A DNA stretch of 43,916 bases from Chara braunii (lineage: Eukaryota; Streptophyta; Charophyceae; Charales; Characeae), in NCBI GenBank assembly GCA_003427395.1, contig BFEA01000326.1, positions 1,792,770 to 1,836,685 on the forward strand, given 5' to 3'. The position numbers and the translations under genes were made by a program. The notes under the pieces were generated by a model that worked only from the letters and a program-made list of their open reading frames with translations, made no database searches and was not told the origin of the DNA. Positions 19,200-29,324 of this stretch are shown here, one piece after another. The number at the start of each line of letters is the position of its first letter. Position 1 is the first letter of the stretch.

Positions 19200-19568
19200 C
19201 TCCTGAACACGGGCAGCCTGGACGTAAGGATTTACGCTCCAGTATAACTAGAGAAGGAAGTTGATTATTTGAAATGTCGGTTAGAGGCTTATATTAGTCT
19301 TATAAGGACAAAAAAATGGCTGAAAAAACTACAGAGGAAAGTAATTTGGGGAGAAAAAATAAAACAATTTGAGAGATTTCCAAGTTTTTTAACTACTTAT
19401 GGTTTTAACAACAAGAGATATTGGATGCTTCTCCTGGAAGTCATTGTCATAGTAGGTAACACAAGGGCGAGTGAATCCACAATGATGATAAAGTCCCTAC
19501 TTCTAAATACTTTTGAACATCAGTTCGAGGTCCCTGACTATGTTCATCTTGGGCTCTACCTCGCCTGA
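19200..19568 (+). pseudogene. Fifth member of the ORF family, N-terminally broken
   Basis: In one frame the sequence reads GSLDVRIYAPV, a TAA at about 19,245, then EKEVDYLKCRLEAYISLIRT, KKLQRKVIWG, and RYWMLLLEVIVIV, ending at 19,568. The first piece matches the YDVRIYVP block and the last the NWS..VELALKV block of the preceding ORFs, at the right distance. The front third is missing or unreadable between 19,066 and 19,200. Confidence 0.5.
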
Positions 19569-19589
19569 CACTGTTCATGATGGTCGATA

Positions 19590-19880
19590 ATGCCAGGTAC
19601 GGTTGAGCAGCTAACATTCGGGGTTGTATTGGAAGGTGGAATTTTTAAGACAGAAGAGACTCTTCGGATCTCAGAAAGAAGCCTCTCTACTTTACATAAA
19701 CTTGAGTTTTTACAACCTTTCCTTGATCGAATGAGAGATTCTGCTCTGAGAGCTGTCACTGACCAGACTGAGATCAGCTACTTACTGAAGGTGGTGAAAG
19801 TGGGAATTACTGAGAGAATATCATATCAGTCTTCTAGAGAACAAGTCTATTTTGCCAGAAGAATCAGCAGTGGTTCGTAA
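19590..19880 (+). CDS. Small unknown ORF before gag
   Basis: 96 codons from ATG: FGVVLEGGIFKTEETLRISE, LEFLQPFLDRMRDSALRAV, ISYLLKVVKV. The stretch 'helix, then A-x-x-A-V-T, then I-x-Y' is loosely like the N-terminal part of the neighbours (LNSITRRVAIPYEIVRYE) and of the ORF at 19,911. No known domain. It could be a truncated member of the same group or a chance frame. Confidence 0.35.
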   Translation: MPGTVEQLTFGVVLEGGIFKTEETLRISERSLSTLHKLEFLQPFLDRMRDSALRAVTDQTEISYLLKVVKVGITERISYQSSREQVYFARRISSGS

Positions 19881-19910
19881 ACGACGCAATTTGACAATGA
19901 GATTATAGAC

Positions 19911-20141
19911 ATGACACGATACTTTATGATCCGGGGTACAGTAAAAAGGTATAACAGAAGACTAAGTATGGATGGTGAAAGAGAACTAATTGAAGATTAT
20001 ATTGGAAGACTTAGAAGAATTGTGTTGCCTCTGATCACCACCCAGTCCATTATTGCCTACACTCTCTATGTACAGAACTCTCAAGGGGTAGAGCAAACAA
20101 GGGAAGAAAGAACGAACTTGTATCTCTTGCAAGAAAAGTAA
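19911..20141 (+). CDS. Small unknown ORF before gag
   Basis: 76 codons from ATG. The middle part, ELIEDYIGRLRRIVLPLITT followed by IIAYTLYVQNSQG, resembles the ORF at 39,206 (ISNIQQV.KLIREGALGLVK, then AIAYAFYLYD.DGQ). This is the clearest link between the ORFs ahead of gag and those inside the LTR. Function unknown. Confidence 0.4.
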   Translation: MTRYFMIRGTVKRYNRRLSMDGERELIEDYIGRLRRIVLPLITTQSIIAYTLYVQNSQGVEQTREERTNLYLLQEK

Positions 20142-20210
20142 GAGATTGAAAAATAAGAAAGGGGAGGACAAAAGTGACGGAGAGAGAGGAGAAAGTGTCA
20201 GGGAGAGTTT

Positions 20211-20549
20211 ATGGTCAAAATGGCAGGACGAGGGAGACAAAGTATTTCTGCAGGAACTAATGAACAGATTCTAGTAGGCGTTATACGAGAACTTGTCGAG
20301 AGAGTTGACACTATAAAAGGAGGATCAGATATTGTAGGAGCAAAGATGCCAGATGAGAGGATTCTATGCTTTAGACGACCACAAGTAAATAATATCCCAG
20401 ATAAATATAAGTTATTTGGTCTTAGTTATGGTTGGAGAGATAAACAAAAGTTTAAGCACCTTCTATTCTATTGTGACACTGAGTCGAGGTTGGCTATTCA
20501 AGAATTGATGGAAGGGGTCATTACTGGGGAAGAGGTCAAGAATGAATGA
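20211..20549 (+). pseudogene. gag: gag N-terminal part, Ty3/Gypsy element
   Basis: 112 codons from ATG. Capsid-like: NEQILVGVIRELVERVDTIK, then PDERILCFRRPQVNNIP, FGLSYGWRDKQKFKHLLFYC. The stop at 20,547 is followed by further gag-like sequence in other frames to about 20,780 (for instance NERQIVLNQAQHHPLRWEEI near 20,740), so the coat protein gene is split by frameshifts. The call rests on position just upstream of the zinc-knuckle ORF more than on sequence. Confidence 0.55.
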
Positions 20550-20785
20550 AAAGAGAGTTTGAGAAAGATTCTGTTCCAACAACTACCAAAGATCTCCTCA
20601 ACATCAGAAGAGCTAAGTATGACACCTTCAATGTCTTCCTTCAAACATTTATCAGAACAACCAGAATAATTTCATATTTGGATGAGGCTTAGAGATGTCA
20701 TATTTTCCTAACTAATTTTTCTGACTAATTTTACTGACAATGAAAGACAGATTGTTCTTAATCAAGCTCAACACCATCCTCTCAG

Positions 20786-21481
20786 ATGGGAAGAAATAGC
20801 TGCAATAGTCAGAACTCTACCTACGGTTTCTCACAAGAAATCGTCACTGATCAGATCAGTACCTTGGCTAAAGACTGGGAGACTGAGAATGGTATGAATA
20901 GAGGGAACAATCTGAGTGCTAAAAATATTATTCAACGAGTTATGGCCAATTATATGCCTGTCAATCATGCTGCAGACGAAAAAGGAAAGAAAAAGACAGA
21001 GAGTGAAGATGATGAGGATGATGATGATGATGATGAAGGCTATGGTAAGAGAGGAGATTCTTCAAGATCCAGAAATAATAGAGGAAATGGTGGGAAAGAA
21101 AACCAGAGAGAAGGAAGTACGACGAACGACCAAGGAATTTTTTTTTTTTGCTACTATTGTGGGGAAGGAGGTCACACTACCACCTATTGTAGTCCTCTGA
21201 AAGAGGATGTGAAGAGTGGGGTAGCCAAGAAGGATGCAATGGGTCATGCCTGTGACAGTTCATGGAACAAATTGGATCCTAGGCATTCAGGAGGTATGAG
21301 ACTTCTTACCCTTAAACATGAAAAGAAGATGAAGAAAAAGAAGATGAGAAAAATTAATGTAAACGTCCACTTCTTTACTGGTGACTTGCATGATGGACTT
21401 GTGCAAAAAACCGATAACCCTCTCTCATTGATTGATTTATCACTACAGTCTCTAACTTTAATGGAAGACCCGCCCGATTAG
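20786..21481 (+). CDS. gag: gag C-terminal part with CCHC zinc knuckle
   Basis: 231 codons. An acidic run (E and D, about residues 72-84) is followed by an Arg/Asn/Gly-rich stretch and a canonical zinc knuckle C-X2-C-X4-H-X4-C at C122, C125, H130, C135 (CYYCGEGGHTTTYC), the RNA-binding nucleocapsid signature. Downstream LKEDVKSGVAKKDAMGHACD is the linker type seen after the knuckle in some Ty3/Gypsy groups. A run of ten T just before the knuckle is a likely slippage site. The start at 20,786 is only the first ATG; the real protein began in the preceding fragment. Confidence 0.75.
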   Translation: MGRNSCNSQNSTYGFSQEIVTDQISTLAKDWETENGMNRGNNLSAKNIIQRVMANYMPVNHAADEKGKKKTESEDDEDDDDDDEGYGKRGDSSRSRNNRGNGGKENQREGSTTNDQGIFFFCYYCGEGGHTTTYCSPLKEDVKSGVAKKDAMGHACDSSWNKLDPRHSGGMRLLTLKHEKKMKKKKMRKINVNVHFFTGDLHDGLVQKTDNPLSLIDLSLQSLTLMEDPPD

Positions 21482-21541
21482 GCATCCTCAAGCGAGCTTT
21501 TGTTGTGAGAGAGCTTCGCTTTTCAGATCCCTTCTGAGTTA

Positions 21542-22156
21542 GTGACAATTTTTCCTAGCAAGTCTACCAGTTCGGTCAACATGATGCCTTTTGAGGGTGA
21601 TCTACCACCAGAACTTATAATGAAACCCAGTGCAGTGATTGAAGAAGTAAAGAATCTTCAAACACGATTCACTCCACAAATGATAGAGGAAAAGAACAGA
21701 AGGAAAATCGAAGAGGATCTAATTAACATTCTTGATGATCAAGAACCAGAACCTCTATCTAAAAAGAATGAGCAAGGAAAGAAGAGAAAATTCATTATCA
21801 AGAGTGAGCTGGAGGATGAAACTGTAATTACAAATGTAATTACAAAAATGTTGGAGGAGACAGAAGTGACCTTGTCTTTCAAAGAGGCAATGACACTAAC
21901 ACCAAAGTTGAGAGAGAAACTGAAGAAACTAATTGATAAGAAAAGAATGAAAGTTAATTATCTGGGATCGGTCTTTCCCAACCAGGTTAACAAGACCTTG
22001 TCAGGATGTAAAATAAGATCCGCAACCATGGGCTGTGGGTATTTAACTATCTATATTAATCAGGTGAAAATTCGAGCTCTAGTGGATTCTGAAATGATAC
22101 TTATCTCTCAGAAAGTTATGGAAGCCTGTGAAAGCTCTTGGCAAACTCAAGGATGA
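21542..22156 (+). pseudogene. protease region of pol
   Basis: A Lys/Glu-rich linker of about 95 residues leads into VTLSFKEAMTLTPKLREKLK, the helix usually found ahead of retropepsin in Ty3/Gypsy polyproteins. Then comes GYLTIYINQVKIRALVDSEM and IS, the protease core. The catalytic triplet D-(S/T)-G reads D-S-E, so this copy should be inactive. The frame ends early; the region 22,157-22,290 continues the match in other frames. Confidence 0.6.
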
Positions 22157-22290
22157 AGACGGGCAGATTGAGTCATTTAAAAGATTGTTGAAACTGCCAA
22201 GGGTGGAAAAATGGAATTAAAATTTGCATCAACTCATCCTTTTTTAGGAAAATAGTCACTGGGTCGAAAAGGAAATACAAGCCCAAGGGG

Positions 22291-23355
22291 GTGAAGAAAA
22301 ACCCGATGATAATCTTAATAGAAAAAGATTATGACGAGACACTGAAAAAAAAAATGAGAATTATCAAAGCATTAAGGGAATCTGTAAACTTGGGGAATAA
22401 GGTCACCAGGGAAAGGTTTGACACGATGAAGATAGGTTCATATCAGTTCATCCTACCTAAGGAGAAAGAATATATCTTCAAAGTGTATCAAGAGTTCTCT
22501 GGTGCATTCTCTTTTAATGATGAAGAAAGAGAGCGGTTGAACGTGGATATGGTCAAGATGACAAAAATCTGGGTAGTTGATCATATTCCATGGAATGACA
22601 GGCCAACCAAGTATGCCCTGAAAGAAGAGGCAGAAGTGGTAAAGTATCTTGATAAGAAAATTGCATCAAATGTTGTTGAACTTGCTGATGGACCGTATGC
22701 TAACCACTGGTTTTGTTTCTGGAAACCAAGGGGTGAATTGAGATGGATACAGAATCTTCAGAAGCTCAACTCAGTGACAGTACGTGATGCAGGTAGTCTC
22801 CCAAATGCCAATTTCCTTTCTGGATCCTTTGCTGGTCGATGCATTTACTCTCTAATTGATTTATATTCTGGCTACGGTCAGTTTCCTATTGATCCCACTA
22901 GCCGGCCAATGACCGCCATGCACACGCCAAGAGGGTTTATCCAGATGTGCGCGGTACCTCAAGGTTGGACCAACGGTGTGGTAGTGGTTCAAAGGGATAT
23001 GATCCAAGTCATGCAGGATATCTCACCTAAGATAACCAACCTTTATATTGATGATAACCTTGTGAAAGGACCTATAGTGAGAGATGAGACTTTGGTTACT
23101 GATGGAGTCAGGAAGTTTGTCTGGAAACATGCTGAAGGAGTGAAGATGGTCCTAGAGAGACTTCAGAAATATAACTTGACTGCCATTGGGTCAAAGTCCC
23201 GTCTCTTTCAAGCAGAGGTAACCATCTTGGGTTTTATATGGTTCTCCAAGGGTAGGAGTCTCGATCCCAAGAAAATAGATAAAATTCTGAACTGGCCTCT
23301 GCCTCTCAAAAGAGTGACGGATGTTAGGAGTTTCTTGGATGTCTGCGGATTCTGA
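22291..23355 (+). CDS. reverse transcriptase of a Ty3/Gypsy element
   Basis: 354 codons without a stop. Landmarks: WNDRPTKYAL and a KYLDKKIASNVVE 'primer-grip side' region; LRWIQNLQKLN (motif 1; the usual D in 'DLQ' is N); LIDLYSGYGQ with D190 (motif A); TPRGFIQM and VPQGW (motif B); YIDD at 252-255 (motif C); FLGF-like TILGFIWFSKGRSLDPKKID after it. Both catalytic sites are intact. The enzyme copies element RNA to DNA in the capsid particle. The frame stops at TGA 23,353-23,355, where the match continues into RNase H after a frameshift, so this is a segment of a broken pol and not a free-standing gene. The 'YIDDNLVKGP' type of motif C differs from the Tat/Athila style. Confidence 0.9.
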   Translation: MKKNPMIILIEKDYDETLKKKMRIIKALRESVNLGNKVTRERFDTMKIGSYQFILPKEKEYIFKVYQEFSGAFSFNDEERERLNVDMVKMTKIWVVDHIPWNDRPTKYALKEEAEVVKYLDKKIASNVVELADGPYANHWFCFWKPRGELRWIQNLQKLNSVTVRDAGSLPNANFLSGSFAGRCIYSLIDLYSGYGQFPIDPTSRPMTAMHTPRGFIQMCAVPQGWTNGVVVVQRDMIQVMQDISPKITNLYIDDNLVKGPIVRDETLVTDGVRKFVWKHAEGVKMVLERLQKYNLTAIGSKSRLFQAEVTILGFIWFSKGRSLDPKKIDKILNWPLPLKRVTDVRSFLDVCGF

Positions 23356-23903
23356 AGGATTTTCATCCCCATTTTGCTACCCTTGCGGAGCCTCTAAGAG
23401 AGATAGTGAGACAAGGGGCTGACTTATTATGGACAGAGAAAAAACAAGCTGCTGCTGAAACCCTACAAGAAAAATTAAAGGACGGGGGGGTAGTATTGGG
23501 AGTGTCTTTCTACGATGATGAGGAGGGAAGACCCTTCATCATCGAGGCAGATGGAGGGCCAATGACTCTTGGGGGTGTGTTTATTCCAAAGGATCAAAAT
23601 GAAAAAGAGCGACCTCTAAGATTTAAGAGTAGAACTCTTAATTGGACAAAGAGAGGTTACACCCAGTTCAGAAAAAAACTATTGGCCACCATCCACTTTC
23701 TAAGGTGCTTCAGACACTACGTGTTTTGGAAGAGACTCATCCTGAGGACTGATGCATATGTCGTGATTGGTGTCATTAAAAAGCATCATCAAGTAGATCC
23801 AACAGTAAGCAGGTGGATTGCCTTTATTTGGACTTTTGATTTTAAATTGGAAAAGATTCCTACTGAGAAGAACGGGGCAGATGACTTAAGCCGGATTAAA
23901 TGA
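23356..23903 (+). pseudogene. RNase H domain of pol
   Basis: After a frameshift near 23,360 the sequence reads HFATLAEPLREIVRQGADLL, then GRPFIIEADGGPMTLGGVFI (first catalytic Asp), YTQFRKKLLATIHFLRCFRH, LILRTDAYVVIGVI (third Asp) and KIPTEKNGADDLSRIK, the full order of a Ty3/Gypsy RNase H. In the second block the catalytic Glu expected in 'KELLA' is Lys. It would be fused to RT in a working element. Confidence 0.8.
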
Positions 23904-24077
23904 AGAAAAGATGAAGATGAAAATATTAACGGCTTAATACACGAATCTGCCTATGTTGATAATTTCCTGAATGAGGAAGATGATGAAGATTATACGACCC
24001 AAAATTCTTATAAATGGAACTTATGGCCTTAAGATAGAGACAATTGGGGAGAAAATCAAGAAGCCTATGTTTATGAA
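23904..24077 (+). other. short linker without clear frame
   Basis: Acidic-coding sequence between RNase H and integrase with stops in all frames. It is probably the decayed linker of the polyprotein. Confidence 0.4.
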
Positions 24078-24873
24078 TTGATTCTTGAGAAAGAAGAGGA
24101 TGAAGAACAAAACGATTGGTATGTCAGGATCAGCGCAGCAGCTGTAGCTGCCCATGAGACTAGAGAAAGTTCTAGGTCAAAAAATGAGGAAGGAGCTGAA
24201 AAGAAAGAGGAAGATGGAAAGAGAAAGGAAGAGATATCATTTATCTTTGAAGAATATGATGGAAATTACCAGGAGATTAAAAAGAAAATAGAAAGAGAAC
24301 AGCTAAAGGAATACTACTGCAAAAATTCAAGGAAAAAGTTCAGTTTAAAGAGAGGTCATTTCTTCGTGGATGACAAGGGGGGATTGTCTCCACTAAGAGT
24401 GGTCTGTAAAAAAGAAAGGCAACTGGAAATAATTTTTGCTCTACATGAGGGCATTGAGTGGGTTGTTGGTGGCCATAGAGCTGCTGAAGCAATCTACTCT
24501 AAGACAGTTAAGCTTTACATCTGGTCTGGCATGAAAGACATGATTTACAGATTTTGTAAGTCCTGTGTGCTATGTCAAAAAAAATCTACAGAAAGGATGA
24601 TTAAACCTTTATTTCTCACTATTCTGGTAAAGTCAGGCAGTAGGGTTCACCATGCTCTTACGCAAGGGAGGAATGAGATACATATTGAACATGATACATA
24701 ATTTTTCTAGTTATGTTGAGGCAAAGACTCTGAAAAGGAAGACAACCGAACATGTGGCTGATTGGATAGATGAGATCTATCTCATATATCCTTTTATCAG
24801 AGAGTTTGTTTCAGACAGAGGGTCAAAATTCAGAAATGAGATTGTAAGAAGAACTACTCTTAGACTGGTATGA
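24078..24873 (+). pseudogene. integrase, zinc-binding and catalytic-core parts
   Basis: A charged linker is followed by an HHCC zinc module: ALHEG, GGHRAAEAIYSKTVKLYIW, then CKSCVLCQ (frame of 24,078-24,701). Past a frameshift the core goes on in the frame of 24,652-24,873: GGMRYILNMIHNFSSYVEAK, KRKTTEHVADWID, and FVSDRGSKFRNE with the second catalytic Asp. The first Asp, expected shortly before GGMRYI, is not present in either frame. IN follows RT-RH, which is the Ty3/Gypsy order. Confidence 0.75.
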
Positions 24874-25569
24874 GAATCCGATATGTAACTGCTTATCATC
24901 CTCAAGCAAATGAACCGGTCGAGAGAGGTCACAAAACCTTGAAAGATTCATTGGCTAAGTGGTGTGAAGGAAATCTCAGTAACTAGCCAAAAGTGTTGAG
25001 AGCTGCAGTTTATGCTAACAACATTACTGTCAAGAGAACTACGGGTTATGCTCCATTCACTCTGTGGTACGGTCGATATGCTACTTTGCTTACTGCAAGT
25101 ATAATCAAAACGTGGTCAAGTCAAGAGAGTGACATAAAGTATTATATTCCATAGTTTTTTCAGATCAGAATGAAACAGATATCAGAGGTTGATCAAGCAG
25201 TAATGGATGCTGCAGAGAGAATGACAACCAGCAGACTGGCAGATCAAGAGAGATGAAACAAGAAGAGGTACATAAGAAGAAAAAAAATTAAAAATCGGTG
25301 ACGTTCTCCTCTTGTTTGATAACTCCCTTAAGACTCAATGGACTAAACAGTTGGAGCCTAGATGGCTCGGTCCTTACAGGATTACTGGGGAAGCAGAGGG
25401 CAAAATGTATAAGATTTCAGAGTTGGATGGAGCAAGAGTTCATGACATGGTGTCGGGGTCAAGACTCCGTAAGTTCATCTTCAGAGACCTTGACCTAGTT
25501 CTCACAATGACCAGGAAGAAAGGAAAGAAAGGACAGTCATCTAGTAAGAAGACAGTTCCAGAAAATTGA
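24874..25569 (+). pseudogene. integrase C-terminal part
   Basis: The sequence YVTAYHPQANEPVERGHKTL near 24,885-24,945 holds the third catalytic residue (Glu). A TAG near 24,984 and others break the frame. The piece 25,312-25,569 is open and reads QLEPRWLGPYRI, TGEAEGKMYKISELDG and SRLRKFIF, a GPY/F-type C-terminal module, ending in a basic tail. No chromodomain is seen. Pol ends here. Confidence 0.7.
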
Positions 25570-27249
25570 GGGTAAGTACAGTGAGACAACAAAACACTGA
25601 AAAGGACTAAAGTTTGACAGACATTGATTATTCCTGCATGATCAGTCCAGTGAGTTAATTTTCAGCATGTCAGATTTTGACACGAGAAACTCGAGAAAAG
25701 GCTTCCGGATGATTTATGTTCATCAGTGCATCTTAATCAATTTTCTTTCAGAGATAATGAGATCAAAGTTATTGATGCAGAGCCACAGTCGATCCACGAG
25801 TATCTTACCTTTGAGCAGGGAACAACCTTACAATAAAAAGGGCGATGAGAGACCACCCTTCAGAATATTAATGCAGCATCAAGTTCAGGGAACTCGTGGT
25901 TGTGACACATCAAAAAGTAATCACTATTTATCTCTTATAACTAAGAGAGTCTGACAGACTCAAGATAGTCCAGCTCTATCTGATCAGAGAGTTGTCAGTA
26001 GAGGGACTTCTTGCTGGCTAAGCTGCCTGTCCGAGAAGGCTATCAGGAAGGTGGGCATAAAGAGGTTCAACCCTGTTTGACCAAGAGAGTTGTCAACCGG
26101 GGGACTTTGTGTTTTTTGGTTAAGTTGCCTACCTTCAGTTTCAGATGAGGGAAGGGAGCTCTCTGGAACCAGTATCTCTATGGTTTCTTGAAGCTGACGG
26201 AAGGTTTCTTGGAAGTACTCTCAGATGAGGGAAGAGACCTCTCTAGGGTCAACACTTTGTATCCCCTGAGGCTGAAGAGAGGTCTTCAGGCAAATACATT
26301 GTCGGATGTTGTTTGTTGTTGTTCAGTGCCTCTTGAGACTGAAAGAACGTTTCTTGATAAATGTTTGTTCTGTTATCTGGGGCATGGACTGTTTGACTAT
26401 GGGCATGGGATGTATGATGGTTGTCTGTGTCTGGGTTTTCTTCTCTAACCTAGAGATGCATTGATTGCAGGGGTCAGCCAGAGCCTTACCGCAGTAGGTT
26501 GCAATCTGGTGGGGTCAGCAGGTCCCCGACGCGAGTGTCGAATTCCGTAGTTGACTGAGGCTAGGGCTCCGGGAGTCTAGCCTGTGAGGTAAAAAAGGGT
26601 CGGCTGGAACCCTACCGCAGTCAGAGGATGTAATCCAGTGAGGTTTTTCAGAGCCTGGAACCATGGTTAGACCGGGACCCACGTTCAAAAATCTGGGCGG
26701 GGCAGCCCGCGCCCTAGGCCAAAAACTAGTGGGTGAGCCGGTCCCCGACCGCAGTGGTCAGATCCGGATACGGGACAATTTGACTGACAGGAGGTCTACT
26801 GTCATAGGGTGACCAGACCCCCTATAGTCTGGGTATCCTGGCGAGAGTGTCAAAGGGTCACCATACTCGAGTCGTGGGTATGGTGGTCCTGACCTGGAAG
26901 CAGGTTAAAGGGGTTGTCAAGACAAATAGTCTGATTAGTCCCGGCCTGAGGTGGGTCGAATAAGGTATGTTAGACTGACGGGAGGTCTGTCATTCCTAGT
27001 CAGTGGTGGGCCAAAACCAAGGCAATCAATAACTCTTGGGTGTGAAGAACAATTATATTTTATTTATTATTTTATTATGGGTTTTGAAGGGTTTTTTGTT
27101 TTATTTTACTATTTTGTTATGGGTTTGCATTTTATTTGTTCTATTTTATTATTGTTTGGTGATTGTATATCAGGGAGTCTGCATGTTGAGAACATGTTTG
27201 GTGGCTTGGGAACTTGTGGTTTTGCAGGTTTAAGCAGGTTCACATGAAG
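25570..27249 (+). other. long 3' non-coding segment after pol, with local duplications
   Basis: No open frame worth calling. Local direct duplications are visible. AGAGAGTTGTCA..GGGGACTT..TAAG(C/T)TGCCT occurs near 25,984 and 26,083. TCAGATGAGGGAAG(A/G)GA(C/G)CTCTCT occurs near 26,140 and 26,219. GGTC(A/G)GC..CCTTACCGCAGT or CCCTACCGCAGT occurs near 26,472 and 26,600. GACTGAC(A/G)GGAGGTCT occurs near 26,778 and 26,974. The segment resembles the long variable 3' spacers of large Gypsy elements. Confidence 0.55.
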
Positions 27250-27440
27250 TTCCCAGACCTGAGAAAAAAAAAGGGTTTGGTATCCCCTCCCTTTCATATG
27301 AGAAGTTGAAGAGATGCCTCACTCAGATCAGGGAAAGGGAATGGGGCTTGGTATCCCCCGAGTTGCTTGAGAAGTTGAGAAGATATCTCACTCAAGCTAG
27401 AGAGCCGAAAAAGGGTCTGGTAAGCCCTATCCCCAGCACG
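27250..27440 (+). repeat. 69-71-bp tandem repeat after pol
   Basis: GG(T/C)(T/C)TGGTATCCCC begins units near 27,279 and 27,350, with a partial third (GGTAAGCCC) at 27,419; spacing is 71 then 69. The second unit reads ELLEKLRRYLTQAREPKKGL and the first KRCLTQIREREWGLVSP, so a 23-residue protein repeat is implied within an open frame (27,306-27,509). A fainter earlier unit precedes 27,279. Confidence 0.6.
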
Positions 27441-27855
27441 GCAGACAGAATGAGTACTACAAGCATTGATATCAGATTAACAATGCCCTCGATTTTGCAG
27501 CCAAGATGAAGATTGAGGTAACTTTTCTACTGAAAAATCTCAGACGGGACTCAAATTTCGGACTGGTGAGAGTTCAAAGTCGACATCAAATGAGAAAGTG
27601 AAATATAATCCTTCTTAAATTTAATTGGTGGCCAACAAGCGGTCTGGTTCACGAGGAACCTGCATCCCCGGTTTTAAGGTATTCTTTCAAGCCAGGGACG
27701 CTATAAAGTGTGACATGAGCTGAAGACTTGAATGAAATAGATTCGAAAATTTGAAAGGAAATCATGCTTATACAAGATATAGAAGACAACCATGAATTCA
27801 ACCTGAAGTAAAGAAAGGAGAAAGAAGATGCAAAAAAAAGTGCAGTTACTTGTAT

Positions 27856-27870
27856 GAGAAGAGGGGGAGA
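27856..27870 (+). other. polypurine tract
   Basis: Fifteen uninterrupted purines, GAGAAGAGGGGGAGA, are followed after one C by TGTACATGG. A PPT directly ahead of a TG is the normal 5' border of a 3' LTR, where plus-strand DNA synthesis starts. It lies 2.3 kb past the end of integrase. Shared sequence with copy 1 starts only about 255 bases further on, because copy 1 has lost its 5' end in this reading. Confidence 0.6.
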
Positions 27871-28239
27871 CTGTACATGGAACGGAGGATGATATGATAG
27901 GCACTAGGGCCCTACTCGTCGTGGGAGTGGTAGGGGCCCTGGGAGTATACGGAAGGGAAGAAGTGTTGGGCACACCGTAGCGCGCCTCAAACTTCTTTTG
28001 AAAGTACTCCATCCTGTTTGGGGATGAAGTTTTCATACCATGTAGCAAACGAATGTCGAGGGTGAGATTTTGGGTAAGCGTCATAGCTTCGTGGCTCATC
28101 TTCCTCCTCCTCTGAACTGTATTCACGTTGTCGAGCGCATCGGCTCTCGCGTGAAAACGAGGGCCCTCCCGGCCATGTCACGCAGGAGTTTACCTAAAAC
28201 ACAGCTTTAAGAGACAACTCGGGAACGACACATAATATT

Positions 28240-28620
28240 CCGTGAACCGCCGAGACGAGCGCGGTTGCTTCGCTCCTTCGCCGCTCTAGCCGGGTGCGCC
28301 AACTATACATCCCATGGTCCCCTACGACAGGACAGTTTCCCCCGAAGCATAAACTTGCATCCCTAAGGGGCTGTCACCACCCTTAAAGGCGTATCCCTAC
28401 CGGGCTACTGATCCACGTGCGAAGGCTTTTGAATGCAACCGCAGAGGTAGCTCAGCCGAGGGCGTTTGCTCGTCTCGCTGCAGTATAAGAATTGTTTGAC
28501 TAAACGCCGAATGAACCCGAGCGTCGTTCGTTCCCTGGGGCGCTGATCTCCCAAGTACGAAGCGTATGCAGGTCGACTAGGATAGTCTCAACCAAACGTG
28601 AAAACAATCCTCAGTCCTTA
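28240..28620. repeat. well-conserved GC-rich block, copy 2
   Basis: Counterpart of 4,480-4,860 with the same invariant pieces. Shortly before it, GAGGGCCCTCCCGGCCATGT is almost identical to the corresponding piece of copy 1. Confidence 0.5.
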
Positions 28621-28639
28621 ACAATCAAATAACAAAAAT

Positions 28640-29324
28640 TCTCATACAACATAATCCAAAATCGTTGACTTGATGAGTTGGTCTGCCAAAGTGTCATTTT
28701 TCAACCTGTATGACTGAAAAAAAAATTATATTGTCGTTCCAATATTATTAATTAAAAGAATAAACTAAGACTGATCTTCCTATCATGACTACTGAAACTT
28801 GTCATGAATAACTTCTGCAAGTAAATACCACTGGTACCATGCAGATCAACAAGTGATCTGGTTCCTAGTCGATGTTTGAACTCTCGGTTCGACCATGTTT
28901 CTGTACCATATGCAACTATTTTGGAGGAGCGAGTGACAACTTTGTTGATCGCTTTGTCCTCCTGGACAATAATTACTCTTTCTATTTCACAAATGATGGA
29001 TTATCCATTTCCAATACCAAGTTACGCAACACAGAGATATTTCATCTTCCACTGCTTCGCTTGACAACTTTTTTTTTCTGACGTTCGTTTTTCACTTTAT
29101 CCAGCTTATTTTTATGCGAACGATTACCCCTCAATGCATAAACATGATAGTGAAATCATCGGGATAATCCGAATACTATCCATCCGGCAGTCCTAACTAC
29201 ATAAAGTGTTTTGTTTTTGTTTTTAGATTACTTCGTGAAATCATAAATTATATGGTTTCCTCAATGGGACTGAGTTCATGCGAAGTGTTTTCTGAAATCT
29301 GAGTAAGATTTCAGAAGACAATGT
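28640..29324. other. copy-2-specific AT-rich segment, no gene
   Basis: Nothing recognised. It belongs to the roughly 1.7 kb that copy 2 has between the conserved block and the homology that resumes near 30,690. Confidence 0.3.

Noticed and set aside
27705-27715. AAAGTGTGACA before the PPT as the end of a short LTR
   Set aside because: Identical to the 11 bases before the PBS, but the neighbouring sequence upstream does not match 17,250-17,352.
27701-28126. 141-codon minus-strand frame across the PPT
   Set aside because: Reads through the complement of the PPT and ends in a low-complexity hydrophobic tail; no counterpart in copy 1.
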